Shown: positions 50,919-52,625 of the stretch, piece by piece
How positions within the stretch are numbered: the stretch's first letter is position 1
Layout of the letters: every line of letters begins with the position of its first letter
Source of the DNA: Castellaniella sp. UBA6218
Lineage (GTDB): Bacteria; Pseudomonadota; Gammaproteobacteria; Burkholderiales; Burkholderiaceae_B
Assembly: GCA_002421865.1 (NCBI GenBank)
Contig: DISE01000030.1
Span: 1 to 52,625 of the forward strand
Reading direction: 5' to 3'
DNA: 52,625 bases
The notes under the pieces: model-generated
The model's database searches: none
Seen by the model: the letters and a program-made list of their open reading frames with translations, nothing else
Told to the model about the DNA's origin: nothing
Position numbers and translations under genes: made by a program

Positions 50919-51938
50919 ATGAATCACACCATGCTTGCCGCGATCGCGGAATCCGCCCAGACACCGCTGGCCTTGCGTCATATCGCCCGTCCCTCCGCGG
51001 CCAAAGGACAGGTGCTGGTCAAAGTCCATGCCGCAGGGGTCAATCCTCTCGACCTCAAGATCGCATCGGGCGCCGCCGCCCATGCCCGTCAGGCGTTGCC
51101 CGCAGTGCTTGGTCTGGATCTGGCCGGCACCGTCATCGAGTCTGGAGAAGCGGTCAATGACTTTTCCCCGGGCGACGAGGTCTTCGGGATGGCGGGCGGG
51201 ATTGGCGGCGCCCAGGGCGCCATGGCCGAATACATTGCGGTCGACGCGCGGCTGCTCGCGCTGAAGCCTCGCACACTGGACATGCGCGAGGCGGCCGCAT
51301 TGCCTCTGGCATTCATCACCGCGTGGGAAGGCCTGGTGGATCGCGCCAATGTCCGCGCCGGCCAGCGTGTGCTGGTTCATGGCGGGGCAGGAGGAGTCGG
51401 TCATGTCGCCGTGCAACTGGCCAAGGCCCGGGGTGCCGACGTCTATGCCACCGGGTCGGCGGACAGTCTCGACTTCATCCGCTCATTGGGGGCCACGGCA
51501 ATCGACTATCAGCTGGAGAACCTGGATGACTACATCGAGCGGCATACGGCCGGAGAAGGTTTCGACATTGTCTACGATACGGTTGGAGGCAGTACGCTGG
51601 ACGCGTCGTTCAAGGCCGTGAAGCCCTATTCGGGGCATGTCGTGAGCTGTCTGGGATGGGGGCAGCACAGTCTTGCGCCGCTGTCGTTCAAGGGCGCGAC
51701 CTACTCGGGCGTATTCACTTTGATGCCATTGCTGACCGGCAAGGGACGTGGACATCATGGGGCGATATTACGCGCCGCGGCCGCGTTGGTGGATGCCGGG
51801 CAGCTTAAGATCAGGGTGGATCGGCATCCTTATCAACTGCACGAGGTCAACGAGGCATTTCGTCAGGTCGAGGAAGGCAGGGGCAAGGGCAAGACGGTCA
51901 TTTCGATGCCGGTAGAACGTTCCGCAGTGCCGCAATAA
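50919..51938 (+). CDS. NADPH:quinone oxidoreductase / zinc-independent MDR alcohol dehydrogenase
   Basis: A 339-residue medium-chain dehydrogenase/reductase. The N-terminal GroES-like domain has VKVHAAGVNPLDLKIASG and LGLDLAGTVIESG. The cofactor domain has VLVHGGAGGVGHVAVQLAKARGADV, the NADPH-type AxxGVG pattern. The structural zinc cysteines are absent, as in quinone reductases. Start at ATG 50919 follows GAGG; the frame upstream from 50838 lies in the promoter. It is probably an electrophile- or quinone-responsive enzyme under the divergent LysR. Confidence 0.9.
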   Translation: MNHTMLAAIAESAQTPLALRHIARPSAAKGQVLVKVHAAGVNPLDLKIASGAAAHARQALPAVLGLDLAGTVIESGEAVNDFSPGDEVFGMAGGIGGAQGAMAEYIAVDARLLALKPRTLDMREAAALPLAFITAWEGLVDRANVRAGQRVLVHGGAGGVGHVAVQLAKARGADVYATGSADSLDFIRSLGATAIDYQLENLDDYIERHTAGEGFDIVYDTVGGSTLDASFKAVKPYSGHVVSCLGWGQHSLAPLSFKGATYSGVFTLMPLLTGKGRGHHGAILRAAAALVDAGQLKIRVDRHPYQLHEVNEAFRQVEEGRGKGKTVISMPVERSAVPQ

Positions 51939-52017
51939 ACCGCGACCGGCCTGTCCGGCGCGCGCCCGGCAAGCGGACCCATCCGGGTCAGCCGGCCGTG
52001 GCGGTTCCCCGGCCTGG
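51939..52017. other. Convergent intergenic region with imperfect inverted repeat
   Basis: The 79-base space between the oxidoreductase and argH stops is GC-rich. Its ends pair imperfectly (ACCGC...GCGGT, with an inner CCGGC/GCCGG), and no T tract follows. It may act as a weak bidirectional terminator. Confidence 0.3.
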
Positions 52018-52625
52018 CTATTCCTTTCGCGCCGTCTGATCCAGCACCCGCTGCGCCTCGATGCGCACGCGTTCGGGCGCGGTGCCGCCGATGTGCTTGC
52101 GGGCGGCGACCGAACCTTCGAGCGTCAGCACCTGGAACACGTCATCCTGGATGTCGGCGTGGAAGCCGCGCAGTTCGTCCAGGGACAGGTCGGCCAGATC
52201 GCAGCCGCGCTGTTCGCAGGAACGCACCGCCAGCGCCACGGTCTCGTGCGCGTCGCGGAAGGGCACGCCGCGCTTGACCAGATAGTCGGCCAGATCGGTG
52301 GCGGTCGCGTAGCCCTGCAGCGCGGCGGCGCGCATGGCGTCTGCCTTGACGCGTACCCCGCCGATCATGTCGACGAAGATCGTCAGCGTGTCGCGGATGG
52401 TGTCGGCGGTGTCGAACAGGCCTTCCTTGTCTTCCTGGTTGTCCTTGTTGTAGGCCAGGGGCTGGCCCTTCATCAGGGTCAGCAGCGCGACCAGGTGGCC
52501 GTGTACTCGGCCGGTCTTGCCGCGCGCCAGTTCGGGGACGTCGGGGTTCTTTTTTTGCGGCATGATCGAACTGCCGGTGCAGAAGCGGTCGGCCAGATCG
52601 ATGAAGCCCACGCGCGGGCTCATCC
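52018..52625 (-). CDS. argH: Argininosuccinate lyase, C-terminal part (5' end outside window)
   Basis: The last approximately 202 residues of ArgH, which splits argininosuccinate into arginine and fumarate. The fumarase/aspartase superfamily signature GSSIMPQKKNPD, with the catalytic serine loop, is intact. PLAYNKDNQEDKEGLFDT and DLADYLVKRGVPFRDAHE are ArgH-specific. The gene runs off the right edge of the window. Confidence 0.96.
   Translation of the reverse strand, partial: MSPRVGFIDLADRFCTGSSIMPQKKNPDVPELARGKTGRVHGHLVALLTLMKGQPLAYNKDNQEDKEGLFDTADTIRDTLTIFVDMIGGVRVKADAMRAAALQGYATATDLADYLVKRGVPFRDAHETVALAVRSCEQRGCDLADLSLDELRGFHADIQDDVFQVLTLEGSVAARKHIGGTAPERVRIEAQRVLDQTARKE

Overview
The window is a gene-dense, high-GC bacterial chromosome segment with 46 protein genes. 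No gene-free gap exceeds 300 bases; the longest is about 263 bases. Gene content and order point to the Burkholderiales, most likely the Alcaligenaceae (Bordetella/Achromobacter-type): a pmd-type protocatechuate operon, surE-pcm-nlpD-rlmD, tsaD/plsY, and the N-terminus of the YbiT-type ABC-F protein. This placement is inferred from protein similarity and synteny, because no rRNA or other marker is present. I saw no tRNA, rRNA, CRISPR array, insertion sequence or prophage.

Region 1 (1-15178) is a catabolic island for protocatechuate. A LysR regulator (1489-2403, minus) diverges from a run of seven genes (2553-8657). Together these encode the complete protocatechuate 4,5-cleavage pathway down to pyruvate and oxaloacetate: 4-oxalomesaconate tautomerase, hydratase LigJ, aldolase LigK, PDC hydrolase LigI, dioxygenase LigAB and dehydrogenase LigC. 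A five-gene Liv-type ABC importer follows on the same strand (8699-13938), and a BenE-type benzoate symporter faces it. The last ABC gene is unusual: the LivF ATPase continues in frame into a hemerythrin-like HHE domain, so an importer ATPase is joined to a probable O2, NO or iron-binding domain beside an Fe(II)/O2-dependent ring-cleavage pathway. Two partly accessory reductases lie to the left.

Region 2 (15256-23000) holds a degenerate EAL/HDOD signalling protein, a class V aminotransferase, a TenA thiaminase II, a BaeS-BaeR envelope-stress two-component system followed directly by a Spy/CpxP-like chaperone gene, an NlpC/P60 lipoprotein and YggS. Region 3 (23118-32174) is a tightly overlapping recC-recB-recD operon. 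Region 4 (32323-40686) has an acyl-CoA ligase, the NAD(P)HX repair enzyme Nnr, a HAD hydrolase, one continuous frame joining TadA (tRNA A34 deaminase) to LD-carboxypeptidase, an ABC-F ATPase, YigZ and a thioredoxin.

Region 5 (40863-49883) holds a purine permease, tsaD, plsY and the operon surE-pcm-nlpD-exonuclease-rlmD-MFS. In many beta- and gammaproteobacteria rpoS follows nlpD; here that slot is empty. Region 6 (49927-51938) is a LysR/quinone-oxidoreductase pair with a visibly AT-richer divergent promoter, which may be a later arrival. The window ends inside argH.

Two intergenic spaces (15256-15326 and 40788-40858) carry copies of the same 71-bp structured element in opposite orientations. 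They align without gaps, and most of their differences are compensatory changes in predicted stems.
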